From contig JAWPMT010000004.1 of the NCBI GenBank assembly GCA_033344775.1, positions 1,240,001 to 1,304,000 on the forward strand: a stretch of DNA of 64,000 nt, read 5' to 3'. Below the pieces are notes generated by a model. That model worked only from the letters and a program-made list of their open reading frames with translations, was not told the origin of the DNA and did not search any database. This document shows positions 8,702 to 16,558 of the stretch, in pieces. The stretch comes from Cytophagales bacterium. GTDB taxonomy: Bacteria > Bacteroidota > Bacteroidia > Cytophagales > Cyclobacteriaceae. The position numbers and the translations under genes were made by a program. The first letter of the stretch is position 1. Each line of letters begins with the position of its first letter.

Positions 8702-10063
8702 TCAGCTATTTCTAATTAATTCTATCCCTTCTCTTAAGATGTGCTGCAAGTCATTCTTCGATACATCGATGAATTCGCAAAGAGCTATATCTTCTTCCAA
8801 CAACTCAAATATGCCTAAGGCCTCGATTTCGTCGTAATCATTGGCCAGAATCGCCTTAAATAAATAGGTAGGTAATACGTCCATTGGCATGACCTTCTCA
8901 AATGCTCCGGTCATCACGAAACCTCTTTCCTCCCCGTGTGTATTTGTATCCACTGTGAATTCTTTCTTGTTCAGGAAAGAAAGCAAACCAATCGATTTGT
9001 GGAAACTTAATTTTTTGGTCGTAGGCTTCAACCAACCAAGGAACTCCTCTTCATCACCTTCAGGGATCACCGTGATTTGCGTATGCTGAAATCCAAGATA
9101 TCCCTCTTCACCTACAGACTCTCCTGTGAATACATTGCCAGAAATGAATCGGTTATGATCTCCTTCAACATTATCGGCAACCAGTTTGCCTACTAATGCG
9201 CCAGAATATGTCTTCACATATCCGGTATTCTTCACTGAAGAACCTGTAACGGCAACCAGCTTAGAAGTATCATATTTTCCTTCCAGGAAGAATTTACCGA
9301 TTTGAACCACACCGTGAGGCGTACAAGTCCAGGCAATGTCTCCTTTGTTGATCGGATCCAGGTGATGGATCTGAACACCAACATTACCCGCCGGGTGAGG
9401 TCCGCTAAACTTATTGATTTCTACACCTGAAACAGCAGAGTAAATACGAAGTACTTCGCCGCTTCCATCCACATTCAGGTGTACTTTACCATCAGTTAGT
9501 TTTTTCAACACATCAAGTCCCGCCTGAAAGCTCTGCTCTTCACCAGCTAGTGCGTAATCAAGATCAGGAGCTAAAGGATGCGTATCAAATCCTGAAATAA
9601 AGATCGCCTTTGGGCTATCAGCAGGATTAGCGATGGTACCAAAAGGCCGTTGGGTCAGGTTTACCCAGGCACCGCCTTTGCTCAATTTATCTACCGCTTC
9701 TTCTCGGGACAGAGAAGCAATATCAGAAATAGAGTGCTTGGCGTATGCCTCGAATTCTACTTCCTTATCGGCCAGAATTTTAATTTCGAGTAACTTTCTC
9801 TTTGCCCCTCTTTTCACCTCAACTACCTCTCCGCTTACAGGAGCCGAGAAAACAACAGATTCCATGACCGCATCATACATGATGGGCGTACCTGCTTTTA
9901 CATTGTCTCCCTCTTTAATAAGAAGCTTAGGTCGGGTAATACCGTGAAAATCGGTGGGTTTAAGTGCGAAAGTCTCCGGTTGATCAATATTGTGGGTCGT
10001 ATTTGTAGCCTTCCCTGCCAAATTGATGTCAAAACCTTTCTTCAGTTTGATGGTCTGCGACAT
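8702..10063 (-). CDS. nqrA: Na+-translocating NADH:quinone reductase subunit A
   Basis: A 453-residue peripheral cytoplasmic subunit, associated with NqrB and quinone reduction. It begins MSQTIKLKKGFDINLAGKA, the usual NqrA opening. It carries a barrel-sandwich-like segment (IMYDAVMESVVFSAPVSGEVVEVKRGAKRKLLEI in two parts, about residues 60-100) as in RnfC/NqrA proteins. It is the first gene of the operon. A TAGTTTTG element lies about 34 bases upstream of its ATG. Length is within the family norm. Confidence 0.95.
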   Translation of the reverse strand: MSQTIKLKKGFDINLAGKATNTTHNIDQPETFALKPTDFHGITRPKLLIKEGDNVKAGTPIMYDAVMESVVFSAPVSGEVVEVKRGAKRKLLEIKILADKEVEFEAYAKHSISDIASLSREEAVDKLSKGGAWVNLTQRPFGTIANPADSPKAIFISGFDTHPLAPDLDYALAGEEQSFQAGLDVLKKLTDGKVHLNVDGSGEVLRIYSAVSGVEINKFSGPHPAGNVGVQIHHLDPINKGDIAWTCTPHGVVQIGKFFLEGKYDTSKLVAVTGSSVKNTGYVKTYSGALVGKLVADNVEGDHNRFISGNVFTGESVGEEGYLGFQHTQITVIPEGDEEEFLGWLKPTTKKLSFHKSIGLLSFLNKKEFTVDTNTHGEERGFVMTGAFEKVMPMDVLPTYLFKAILANDYDEIEALGIFELLEEDIALCEFIDVSKNDLQHILREGIELIRNS

Positions 10064-10096
10064 GTTCTACTATTGGTGTCTTTTCAAAAACCGATG

Positions 10097-10104
10097 CAAA
10101 ACTA
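10097..10104 (-). promoter_or_regulatory. Candidate -7 promoter element of nqrA (TAGTTTTG)
   Basis: On the minus strand TAGTTTTG matches TAnnTTTG exactly and is 33 bases upstream of the nqrA start codon. A T-rich stretch lies at the -33 distance but no exact TTG, so only the -7 element is claimed. Confidence 0.35.
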
Positions 10105-10179
10105 CATTAACAATGCCTTGAAATAAAATGTTTGATGGAAATCATGAAAACTGGTTGCAACACCCTGCAAACGGGCCTT

Positions 10180-11076
10180 TCAGAGCATTTCTGAAGGCTC
10201 CATTTGGGCTTCAATATGAGCGGCTACCTGCTCCATTAGCCAACGAGGCGTGGATGTAGCTCCACAGATGCCAATAGAGTCGTTTTCCCTCAACCAATTC
10301 ATGTTCAGGTCTTTCTCACTTTCGATGAAATAAGATCGCTCGTTGAACTGCTTGCATACGCCGTATAGCGCTTTTCCGTTGGAACTCTTTTTCCCAGCCA
10401 CAAATAATACCACATCGTGTTTTTGAGAAAACTTCTGCATTTGTGGTTCCCGGTTGGATACCTGTCGGCAAATGCTATCATTGGCCTTGAAGTCCCCATC
10501 GAATAATTCCCCTTTGGTGTTTTTGATGCGCTCTTCAATCTGTGCCTTCAGGTTATAGAAACCTTTGGTACTTTTTGTCGTCTGACTGAACAAAATAATA
10601 GGTCGGTCAAAGTCGATTTGTTCCAGGTCTTTCTCCTCGAATACGATAATCGCTTCATTTGCTGTCTGACCTGTGAGGCCAATCACTTCTGCGTGCCCCG
10701 GCTTACCATATATAACAATTTGCCCTTTTCTATTGACCACTTCATCATAAGCGTGCTTGACACGATTCTGAAGTTTCAATACGACCGGACAACTGGCGTC
10801 AATGAGTTCCAGGTTGTTTTCAAGCGCGATTTTATAAGTTTCAGGTGGTTCCCCATGGGCTCGGATCAACACCTTGGCATCTTTGATTTCGGTCAACTCC
10901 TCCCGATCAATCACCCGCAACCCCTTTTGATGCAACCGCTCCACTTCCATGCGATTGTGCACGATATCTCCAAGACAATACAGGCCATGGCCCTCGGCCA
11001 TCTCATCTTCCGCCATCTGAATGGCAAACTCTACCCCAAAACAATAACCTGAATTCTGATCAATCTCAATCTCCAT
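10180..11076 (-). CDS. ispH: 4-hydroxy-3-methylbut-2-enyl diphosphate reductase
   Basis: A 298-residue IspH/LytB enzyme. It catalyses the last step of the MEP isoprenoid pathway, reducing HMBPP to IPP and DMAPP with a [4Fe-4S] cluster. The three cluster cysteines are at residues 12 (GYCFGVEFA), 96 (DASCPVVL) and 203 (NDSICRQVSNRE). The substrate histidines are in GDIVHN and IRAHGEPP. The start at 11076 overlaps the end of cmk by 11 bases. The gene is the last of the fabD-cmk-ispH operon. Confidence 0.95.
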   Translation of the reverse strand: MEIEIDQNSGYCFGVEFAIQMAEDEMAEGHGLYCLGDIVHNRMEVERLHQKGLRVIDREELTEIKDAKVLIRAHGEPPETYKIALENNLELIDASCPVVLKLQNRVKHAYDEVVNRKGQIVIYGKPGHAEVIGLTGQTANEAIIVFEEKDLEQIDFDRPIILFSQTTKSTKGFYNLKAQIEERIKNTKGELFDGDFKANDSICRQVSNREPQMQKFSQKHDVVLFVAGKKSSNGKALYGVCKQFNERSYFIESEKDLNMNWLRENDSIGICGATSTPRWLMEQVAAHIEAQMEPSEML

Positions 11077-11746
11077 AAATTTTTTCCTCCGCCATTGTTA
11101 ATACCCTATTGATCTGCTCTTCGAAAGTAAGGAAAGAAGTGTCTAATTCGATGGCATCTTTTGCCTTCGTCAACGGACTGACTTCTCTCTTTGAGTCTAA
11201 CTTATCACGTTCATTAAAGTTCCTTATTATCTCATCTAAAGTAGCGTTTATTCCTTTACCTTCCAATTCTCTCTTTCTTCGCTCCGCCCGGACGTTAAGG
11301 TCCGCAGTTAAAAAAAGCTTCAGCTCGGCATCCGGAAACACGACAGTGCCAATATCCCTACCATCCATTACAATGCCACCAGCTTTCCCTAACTCCTGCT
11401 GCTGACGGACCAATCTGGTGCGAACTTCAGGGATCGCACTCACTTCACTTACCCGGTTATTTACGTCCATGGTTCTTAAAAAAGGCTCCAAATCCTGATT
11501 GCCATTGTGCAGATGTGCTATTCCTTCTTCGTTGGTCTCAAAATGTAAGTCCAGTTGATCTAGCACTTGTGACACCCCCGCATGATCCGACGGATCAATT
11601 CCAGCATCTGTCAGTAAATACGTTACTCCTCGATACATCGCTCCCGAATCTATGTAGAGATAGTTCAGGGCTTTGGCCAATTCACGTGCCGTGGAACTCT
11701 TCCCACAACCCGAAAATCCATCGATAGCAACAGCAATCTTATTCAC
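11066..11746 (-). CDS. cmk: (d)CMP kinase
   Basis: A 226-residue cytidylate kinase that phosphorylates CMP and dCMP. The P-loop GFSGCGKSSTA is near residues 9-19. IDSGAMYRGVTYLL (nucleoside site) and MDGRDIGTVVFP are diagnostic. The open frame extends back to a TTG at 11767, but the GTG at 11746 is preferred: it shares one base with the TAG stop of the small upstream gene (TAGTG) and gives the normal N-terminus NKIAVAIDGFSG. It overlaps ispH by 11 bases. Pairing cmk with ispH in one operon is common in bacteria. Confidence 0.9.
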   Translation of the reverse strand: MNKIAVAIDGFSGCGKSSTARELAKALNYLYIDSGAMYRGVTYLLTDAGIDPSDHAGVSQVLDQLDLHFETNEEGIAHLHNGNQDLEPFLRTMDVNNRVSEVSAIPEVRTRLVRQQQELGKAGGIVMDGRDIGTVVFPDAELKLFLTADLNVRAERRKRELEGKGINATLDEIIRNFNERDKLDSKREVSPLTKAKDAIELDTSFLTFEEQINRVLTMAEEKIYGD

Positions 11747-11904
11747 TAGCAATCTTTTACCGGACAAGGAATTGGCTTACCTCGTTTGATTTTGCCTTTG
11801 TACTGACGGGAAGGGTTTCTTTTGCAGCTCTGCATAGTAGGTGCTACTACCAGCACTGAAAGGAAAAACATTCCCAGGAAAAACGGTCTTTTTAAATGTT
11901 TCAT
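11746..11904 (-). CDS. 52-residue exported or lipoprotein-like peptide between fabD and cmk
   Basis: A short open frame of 52 codons in the gap between fabD and cmk. It starts with ATG at 11904, 2 bases after the fabD stop, and its TAG shares a base with the GTG start of cmk. The peptide begins MKHLKRPFFLGMFFLSVLVV, a basic end plus a hydrophobic stretch, followed by TMQSCKRN, a weak lipobox, and a very basic tail ending PIPCPVKDC. The exact fit between two genes and the signal-like start are the evidence for expression. No function is recognised. A tethered small envelope peptide is an inference. Confidence 0.7.
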   Translation of the reverse strand: MKHLKRPFFLGMFFLSVLVVAPTMQSCKRNPSRQYKGKIKRGKPIPCPVKDC

Positions 11905-11906
11905 GA

Positions 11907-12779
11907 TTAAAAGCTTGATACGGTCATGCCCCGGTCAATTTTCTTCACGAGACCCTGAAGTACTTTTCCGGGACCTGACTCAATAAATTCAGTCGCGCCA
12001 TCATTGATCATTTGCTGTACACTCTGCGTCCATTTGACTGGCGCAGTGAGTTGTTTGATCAAATTGGCTTTAATCTCAACGATATCCGTATGTCCGATCG
12101 TATCAACGTTCTGATAAACCGGGCAGGTAGGCACAGAAAAACTGGTCGCTTCTATCGCTGAAGCCAATTCTTCCCTGGCAGGTTCCATCAAAGGCGAATG
12201 AAAAGCACCACCTACAGGCAATAGCATCGCTCGTTTTGCTCCGGCAGCTTTCAATTTTTCACAAGCTTCTTCGACAGCCGGTACCGCCCCGGAAATCACC
12301 AATTGTCCCGGACAGTTATAATTCGCCGGAACAACGATTCCCTCCACTTCAGCACAAATTTGCTCCACTACATCATCAGCCAATGCTAATACGGCAGCCA
12401 TCGTAGAAGGCTCCAATTCACACGCTTTTTGCATGGCCATGGCTCTTTGAGACACAAGCTTCAGACCATCTTCGAAAGGCAAGGCACCTGCAGCAACTAA
12501 GGCAGAGAATTCTCCTAAAGAGTGTCCGGCAACCATTTCAGGTTCGAATCCTTCTTTGACCATCGCATTGATAACACTGTGTAGAAAAACAGCAGGTTGC
12601 GTCACTTTGGTCTGCATCAATTCTTCCTTGGTTCCTTCAAACATCACCTGAGTAATGTTGAAACCTAGGATCTCATTTGCCTGATCAAAGTGTTTTTTAG
12701 CAGCTTCACTGCTTTCATACAATTCCTTTCCCATTCCTGGTGATTGCGCCCCTTGACCCGGAAATACAAATGCTTTCAT
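11907..12779 (-). CDS. fabD: Malonyl-CoA:ACP transacylase
   Basis: A 290-residue cytoplasmic FabD that transfers malonyl from CoA to acyl carrier protein for fatty acid synthesis. The opening FVFPGQGAQSPGMGKEL, the nucleophile elbow GHSLGEFSAL (Ser87) and the catalytic histidine in GGAFHSPLMEP (His194) are all present. Length is normal. It is the first gene of the operon with the small peptide gene, cmk and ispH. A TAATTTTG promoter element lies about 50 bases upstream. Finding fabD alone, without fabH or fabG beside it, is normal in this phylum. Confidence 0.95.
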   Translation of the reverse strand: MKAFVFPGQGAQSPGMGKELYESSEAAKKHFDQANEILGFNITQVMFEGTKEELMQTKVTQPAVFLHSVINAMVKEGFEPEMVAGHSLGEFSALVAAGALPFEDGLKLVSQRAMAMQKACELEPSTMAAVLALADDVVEQICAEVEGIVVPANYNCPGQLVISGAVPAVEEACEKLKAAGAKRAMLLPVGGAFHSPLMEPAREELASAIEATSFSVPTCPVYQNVDTIGHTDIVEIKANLIKQLTAPVKWTQSVQQMINDGATEFIESGPGKVLQGLVKKIDRGMTVSSF

Positions 12780-12828
12780 ATTGATCTTGTTCTTAATCGC
12801 CTTTCAAAGCGAATCATAAAATTTTGCG

Positions 12829-12836
12829 CAAAATTA
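12829..12836 (-). promoter_or_regulatory. Candidate -7 promoter element of the fabD operon (TAATTTTG)
   Basis: On the minus strand TAATTTTG matches TAnnTTTG exactly, 49 bases upstream of the fabD start. No TTG is visible at the standard -33 distance. Confidence 0.35.
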
Positions 12837-12909
12837 GGCAACGAAAAATTAGTAGGTCTCTGATCACCGATTTTTCGCTAGCGGATCGTAACGAGCCGTC
12901 TTACGGAAA

Positions 12910-13311
12910 TTACAAAAATCGATGCGATAACTCGGGAGTGGGAATGCGACAAGCATCTTCTTTGCCAAACCAACGGTAGCGGTTTTTGGCGATGAAATCG
13001 TAGATCAGATCGCGGAGAAAAGGAGGAATAATGATGAAAGCATACAGCATTGGCCAGCCACCGGAAAGCTTTCGAGCCACACGTAAAGCAGCCGTACTTT
13101 TTCTATAAAAGCGATCCCCTTCAATCAACACAATGGAATTCAATTGGCTCGGATCGTCTCCTATTTTTTGCACTTGATCCTGTCCAAAATCAGATTGTAG
13201 AGACGCAAACTTGAAATGCTGCTGTGTGTCACGATCAATCACAAAGTTGACCGACGAATTGCAGAGGTTACAAACTCCATCAAACAAAATGACTTGTTCC
13301 TTATCAGCCAT
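12910..13311 (-). CDS. Thiol-disulfide oxidoreductase-like DCC family protein (DUF393)
   Basis: A 133-residue protein of the DCC family, named for its conserved DxxCxxC motif, seen here as FDGVCNLCNSSVNFVIDRD near residue 10. Members have a thioredoxin-like fold; a redox role is presumed but substrates are not known. FYRKSTAALRVARKLSGGWPMLY in the middle and the RDLIYDFIAKNRYRWFG block near the end are typical. The ATG at 13311 shares one base with the TGA of the upstream large gene, and was preferred over the GTG one codon earlier. It is probably cotranscribed with that surface-protein gene, though a functional link is not evident. Confidence 0.85.
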   Translation of the reverse strand: MADKEQVILFDGVCNLCNSSVNFVIDRDTQQHFKFASLQSDFGQDQVQKIGDDPSQLNSIVLIEGDRFYRKSTAALRVARKLSGGWPMLYAFIIIPPFLRDLIYDFIAKNRYRWFGKEDACRIPTPELSHRFL

Positions 13312-16208
13312 CACCTAAGAATTTGAACCCATCCATTCAATGTGATCTGATCTTCACTGGCAGCAAGCACATCATATTGCACTTCTGCAGAATAGAAATA
13401 TACCCCAGCAGGCAGATCACTGCCATCATTAGATTTTCCATTCCAATTGATCAAAATACCGGTCTCGGCATCTTCGGAACTATCGTAATCAAAAATGGTC
13501 TTACCATTTCGATCAAAAACCATAAACACCACCTGCTCGATGAATCTCGGACAATCATTGTTATCAAATCCACTGATTGGAGATGAGGGATTGCTAAAGA
13601 AAGGTGTAAACAGGTCGTTTTTCCCATCATTGTTCGGCGTGAACACATTGGGTAATGTAAAATTCGGACAATTGTCGACACATATCTCTTCAGTCAATTC
13701 ACTCTCGTTTCCTGAACGATCCAGCGCAGAAATGCGATAGCATCCCTTGAAAGAACTCAGGTTGTCATGGGTAAAGAATTGATCCACGACATTGGCTACT
13801 ACAGCATAATCTTCTTCTAGTCCCGTAGGCGAAAAATAGATATTGTAACTTTCAATATCATCGTCACACCCTTCGGCCGGATCAGCCTCCCAGGCCAGGT
13901 TGTTCTCGAAACTGTTTCGTGTACAGGAAGCCCCCAATAATCGGGACTCACAATCTACATTGTCATTTAAGCGCACCGATATTGGCTCACATGGAGGAAT
14001 GATATCACTGGGCTGTGCACAAAGAATTTGAGATCTGTTGATCAAAGGTTCCGGGATGAGCGGGCTGTTGTCGTATGCTCCGAAGGTCGTTACGAAATAA
14101 CAATATTCCGTGTCTTCATCCAGTGCAACTCCATTAAAAGAGCCATCATCTAAATAAGTAAAGCCTCCACCTGCTACACGAACTGAATCGATTAGCACAA
14201 TCTCTGTGGCGTCCGAAAGCACGTTGTTTCTATAAATGTAGTGATAAGGATAATCCTGAATATTGTTGCTCCATGGGACATTCGCCGACCAATCCATTTC
14301 AATGGAATTGACACTCGGAGAAAGTTCCAAACGAACGGAAGAAGCAATAGCTGAAGAATCCACAAAAGTCCCACCACCATCAAACAAGGCCACGCGATAG
14401 CTATAGCCACGAATCAACGTATTGATGCCTGAATCAGCAAAAGACGTGTCGGTCAGATTGCTGGCTATTAATTCTGGCGTTCCTGTCAAGCCTAATCCAG
14501 GAGCTCTGAACAGATCATATCGATAAGGTGGTGGAAATTGCCCATCGTTGATCTCATAAGGAGGCGTCCATCGTACAATGATCTCTCCATCTTCTCCGGT
14601 CCGATTCACATCCACATTGGTCATGACCGGACTGTCGGCTTCCAGCGTTAAACAAATCTCTTCAGAAGCGTAACTCGTACCACCTTCAGGCAATGGAAAT
14701 TTTGCCACCAGGCGATAGCAGTATTTCGCCCCAGGAGCAAGGCCTCTACCTCTATCATCATCCAGATAACTGGTATTAAATGCAGGTATTTCTTCTATGA
14801 GCTGATATCCTGAGTTTTCAGGAATACCCACCAAACAATCATCGGCGACGAATCCAAAGTCTCCCACCCTACGCCAAACCTGAATGGTCTGTGCATTGGG
14901 ACAGGAATAACTGTCCCAATCAAGCTGGATAGACCTTCCAGAACCTGCAACTGCTCCCAGTCCCGTTGGTGCCGGACCGACTACCGTGATTTCCCATGAG
15001 CCAAATTCAACCAGTGATGGTCCTACTTTCTCACCAAATTGATTGACAGGATCATCAGTCACTTTGAATTGTACGGTGTAAGGTGCGTCTCTTACGTGCC
15101 CACAAACCGTACTCCATGAGAAATCCAATTCTGCAGGTGGGGTCTGAAACAATGGCGGATCAGGAATGACCGATGCAGGAGAAAGCACTTCAAACGGACC
15201 ACCAAAAGCTTCCAGACGAACTTGATGGCCATCAGGATCGGTGCCGAAGATGGTTTCTTCCACCAATTCTCCCGCCTCAACGCATATCGGATCAGGAACT
15301 TCTAATTCAGGTCGCTCATTATCGCCATCGGTAATGATGATTTGCATATCCCTGGTCACGAAGCCCAGCCGGACCGGTGTTCCGAGAATATTTCGCCATT
15401 CCTCTACGACAAAAGCAATGTTGTATTCTGCACAATTCGTTGCTCCTTCCGGGCAATCGCTTCCCGAGAGATTCAAAAAGTCTCCCGGCGCATCCCAGGT
15501 GAGTGTACCGGTTATTTCATCTATGGTAAATGTAGCTTCGTCACCTCCCTCACTCGCAATAGCCCAGGCTGGTTCGTTGTAAAAAGAAGGATCCGCTGGG
15601 AAACGGTAATCAGTTACGATCACGTCTCTCGCTTGCTTAGGTCGAACCAATCTGAATACAAGGCTATCCCCATCTTCGTCAAAGGCCCCGGGATTGTGTA
15701 CAAATCGTACGCCGGTCAAACCATCATCAATTGGCGGAACAGTAAGCACAGGCGTATTATTGATACCGATCAAAGGATCGATTACAATCTGAGTCTCGAC
15801 GTAAAAGGCCGTATTTACGGAATTGGCCATGTTGGCAATCCCGGCATTTCTAAAATCTTCCTGATAGCTTACAGTATAAGCTGAAGGTGCCTGATAAGTA
15901 TGTATGACTCGAAATTCGGCACGAACAATGTTCGGAGCAATCTGTATCTCTGTGATCCGGAAATCCGCTTCACTAAAATTGCCATCTCCAAAATCAAAAA
16001 TTCCATTACCAAATTGTATTCCAGACTCGGTATCCCTATATCCGATAAATGTAAACTCAAAGGTCAATGCCAGGTTATCGATCCTTCGGGCAATGATCTC
16101 CCCCGCCCGAATGTGGGTGGCCCTTAGCTCCGTCACGAATGCCGTGCATAATAATAAGGCAAGTAGGCTGGCGATTCTCTTTTTAATACGGATTTTGATA
16201 AAATTCAT
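13311..16208 (-). CDS. T9SS type-B sorted surface protein (gliding motility-associated C-terminal domain), copy 2
   Basis: A 965-residue secreted protein. It has a signal peptide (ASLLALLLCTAFVTELRA), a conserved N-terminal region opening THIRAGEIIARRIDNLALTF, and several fibronectin-III-like stretches in the middle. The last 90 or so residues are a type-B T9SS sorting domain, with LPNVFTPNNDGKNDLFTPF and the end LPAGVYFYSAEVQYD...NGWVQILR. Such proteins cross the outer membrane through the type IX system and stay at the surface or are released. It is a tandem paralogue of the gene at 16559-19411, sharing well over half of the positions by eye in the first 170 residues. Ligand or role is unknown; adhesion is plausible. 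Confidence 0.9.
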   Translation of the reverse strand: MNFIKIRIKKRIASLLALLLCTAFVTELRATHIRAGEIIARRIDNLALTFEFTFIGYRDTESGIQFGNGIFDFGDGNFSEADFRITEIQIAPNIVRAEFRVIHTYQAPSAYTVSYQEDFRNAGIANMANSVNTAFYVETQIVIDPLIGINNTPVLTVPPIDDGLTGVRFVHNPGAFDEDGDSLVFRLVRPKQARDVIVTDYRFPADPSFYNEPAWAIASEGGDEATFTIDEITGTLTWDAPGDFLNLSGSDCPEGATNCAEYNIAFVVEEWRNILGTPVRLGFVTRDMQIIITDGDNERPELEVPDPICVEAGELVEETIFGTDPDGHQVRLEAFGGPFEVLSPASVIPDPPLFQTPPAELDFSWSTVCGHVRDAPYTVQFKVTDDPVNQFGEKVGPSLVEFGSWEITVVGPAPTGLGAVAGSGRSIQLDWDSYSCPNAQTIQVWRRVGDFGFVADDCLVGIPENSGYQLIEEIPAFNTSYLDDDRGRGLAPGAKYCYRLVAKFPLPEGGTSYASEEICLTLEADSPVMTNVDVNRTGEDGEIIVRWTPPYEINDGQFPPPYRYDLFRAPGLGLTGTPELIASNLTDTSFADSGINTLIRGYSYRVALFDGGGTFVDSSAIASSVRLELSPSVNSIEMDWSANVPWSNNIQDYPYHYIYRNNVLSDATEIVLIDSVRVAGGGFTYLDDGSFNGVALDEDTEYCYFVTTFGAYDNSPLIPEPLINRSQILCAQPSDIIPPCEPISVRLNDNVDCESRLLGASCTRNSFENNLAWEADPAEGCDDDIESYNIYFSPTGLEEDYAVVANVVDQFFTHDNLSSFKGCYRISALDRSGNESELTEEICVDNCPNFTLPNVFTPNNDGKNDLFTPFFSNPSSPISGFDNNDCPRFIEQVVFMVFDRNGKTIFDYDSSEDAETGILINWNGKSNDGSDLPAGVYFYSAEVQYDVLAASEDQITLNGWVQILR

Positions 16209-16558
16209 CTATTAATGATTCTACTCTCACATTTACGTTTACCCTACTTCACTGGTGCGAAATCAGTAACTTAATAGGATTAACAACAAAGTGCCTCTGA
16301 TGTATTAATGCAATTTGGCGAATTAAGTTCGATAACTGCAAAATTATATCCATCGAAACCAGTACATAATCAATATTGTTATTCGATATCAATTTTCCTG
16401 TTTTACCCTTTAGTTCCCTGAAGGGACAGGTCGAAAATCAATTGAACACCCTTTAGGGGGTGGGGCAAATACAATTGATTTTTCTAAAATCGATATAGAA
16501 ACATGTTTTAAATATTTATACTGATATCCATTTCCGGCCCTGATCTAACAACAATCAA
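16209..16558. other. Intergenic region between the tandem T9SS paralogues
   Basis: No gene was found in these 350 bases. The part next to the upstream gene contains an 11-base inverted repeat (16434-16444 and 16472-16482) enclosing a small GC hairpin. A second small hairpin (TCCC-TGA-AGGGA) lies near 16415-16425. The rest is A+T rich and may hold the promoter of the downstream copy. Confidence 0.5.
16434..16482 (-). terminator. Inverted repeat, possible terminator of the upstream T9SS gene
   Basis: AAAATCAATTG (16434-16444) and CAATTGATTTT (16472-16482) are perfect inverted repeats. Between them CACCC and GGGTG (16447-16451, 16458-16462) can form an inner stem. It is located about 80 bases after the stop of the gene at 16559. 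On the minus strand the structure ends in TGATTTTCG, a weak T-run, so a terminator role is only likely. Confidence 0.4.

Noticed and set aside
11747-11767. Longer form of cmk starting with TTG at 11767
   Set aside because: It would add seven residues not seen in the family and overlap the small gene by 22 bases; the GTG at 11746 fits the TAGTG junction and the normal N-terminus.
16401-16466. Riboswitch-like structure between the T9SS paralogues
   Set aside because: Only simple stems are visible and no known aptamer motif was recognised; position after a stop codon fits a terminator better.
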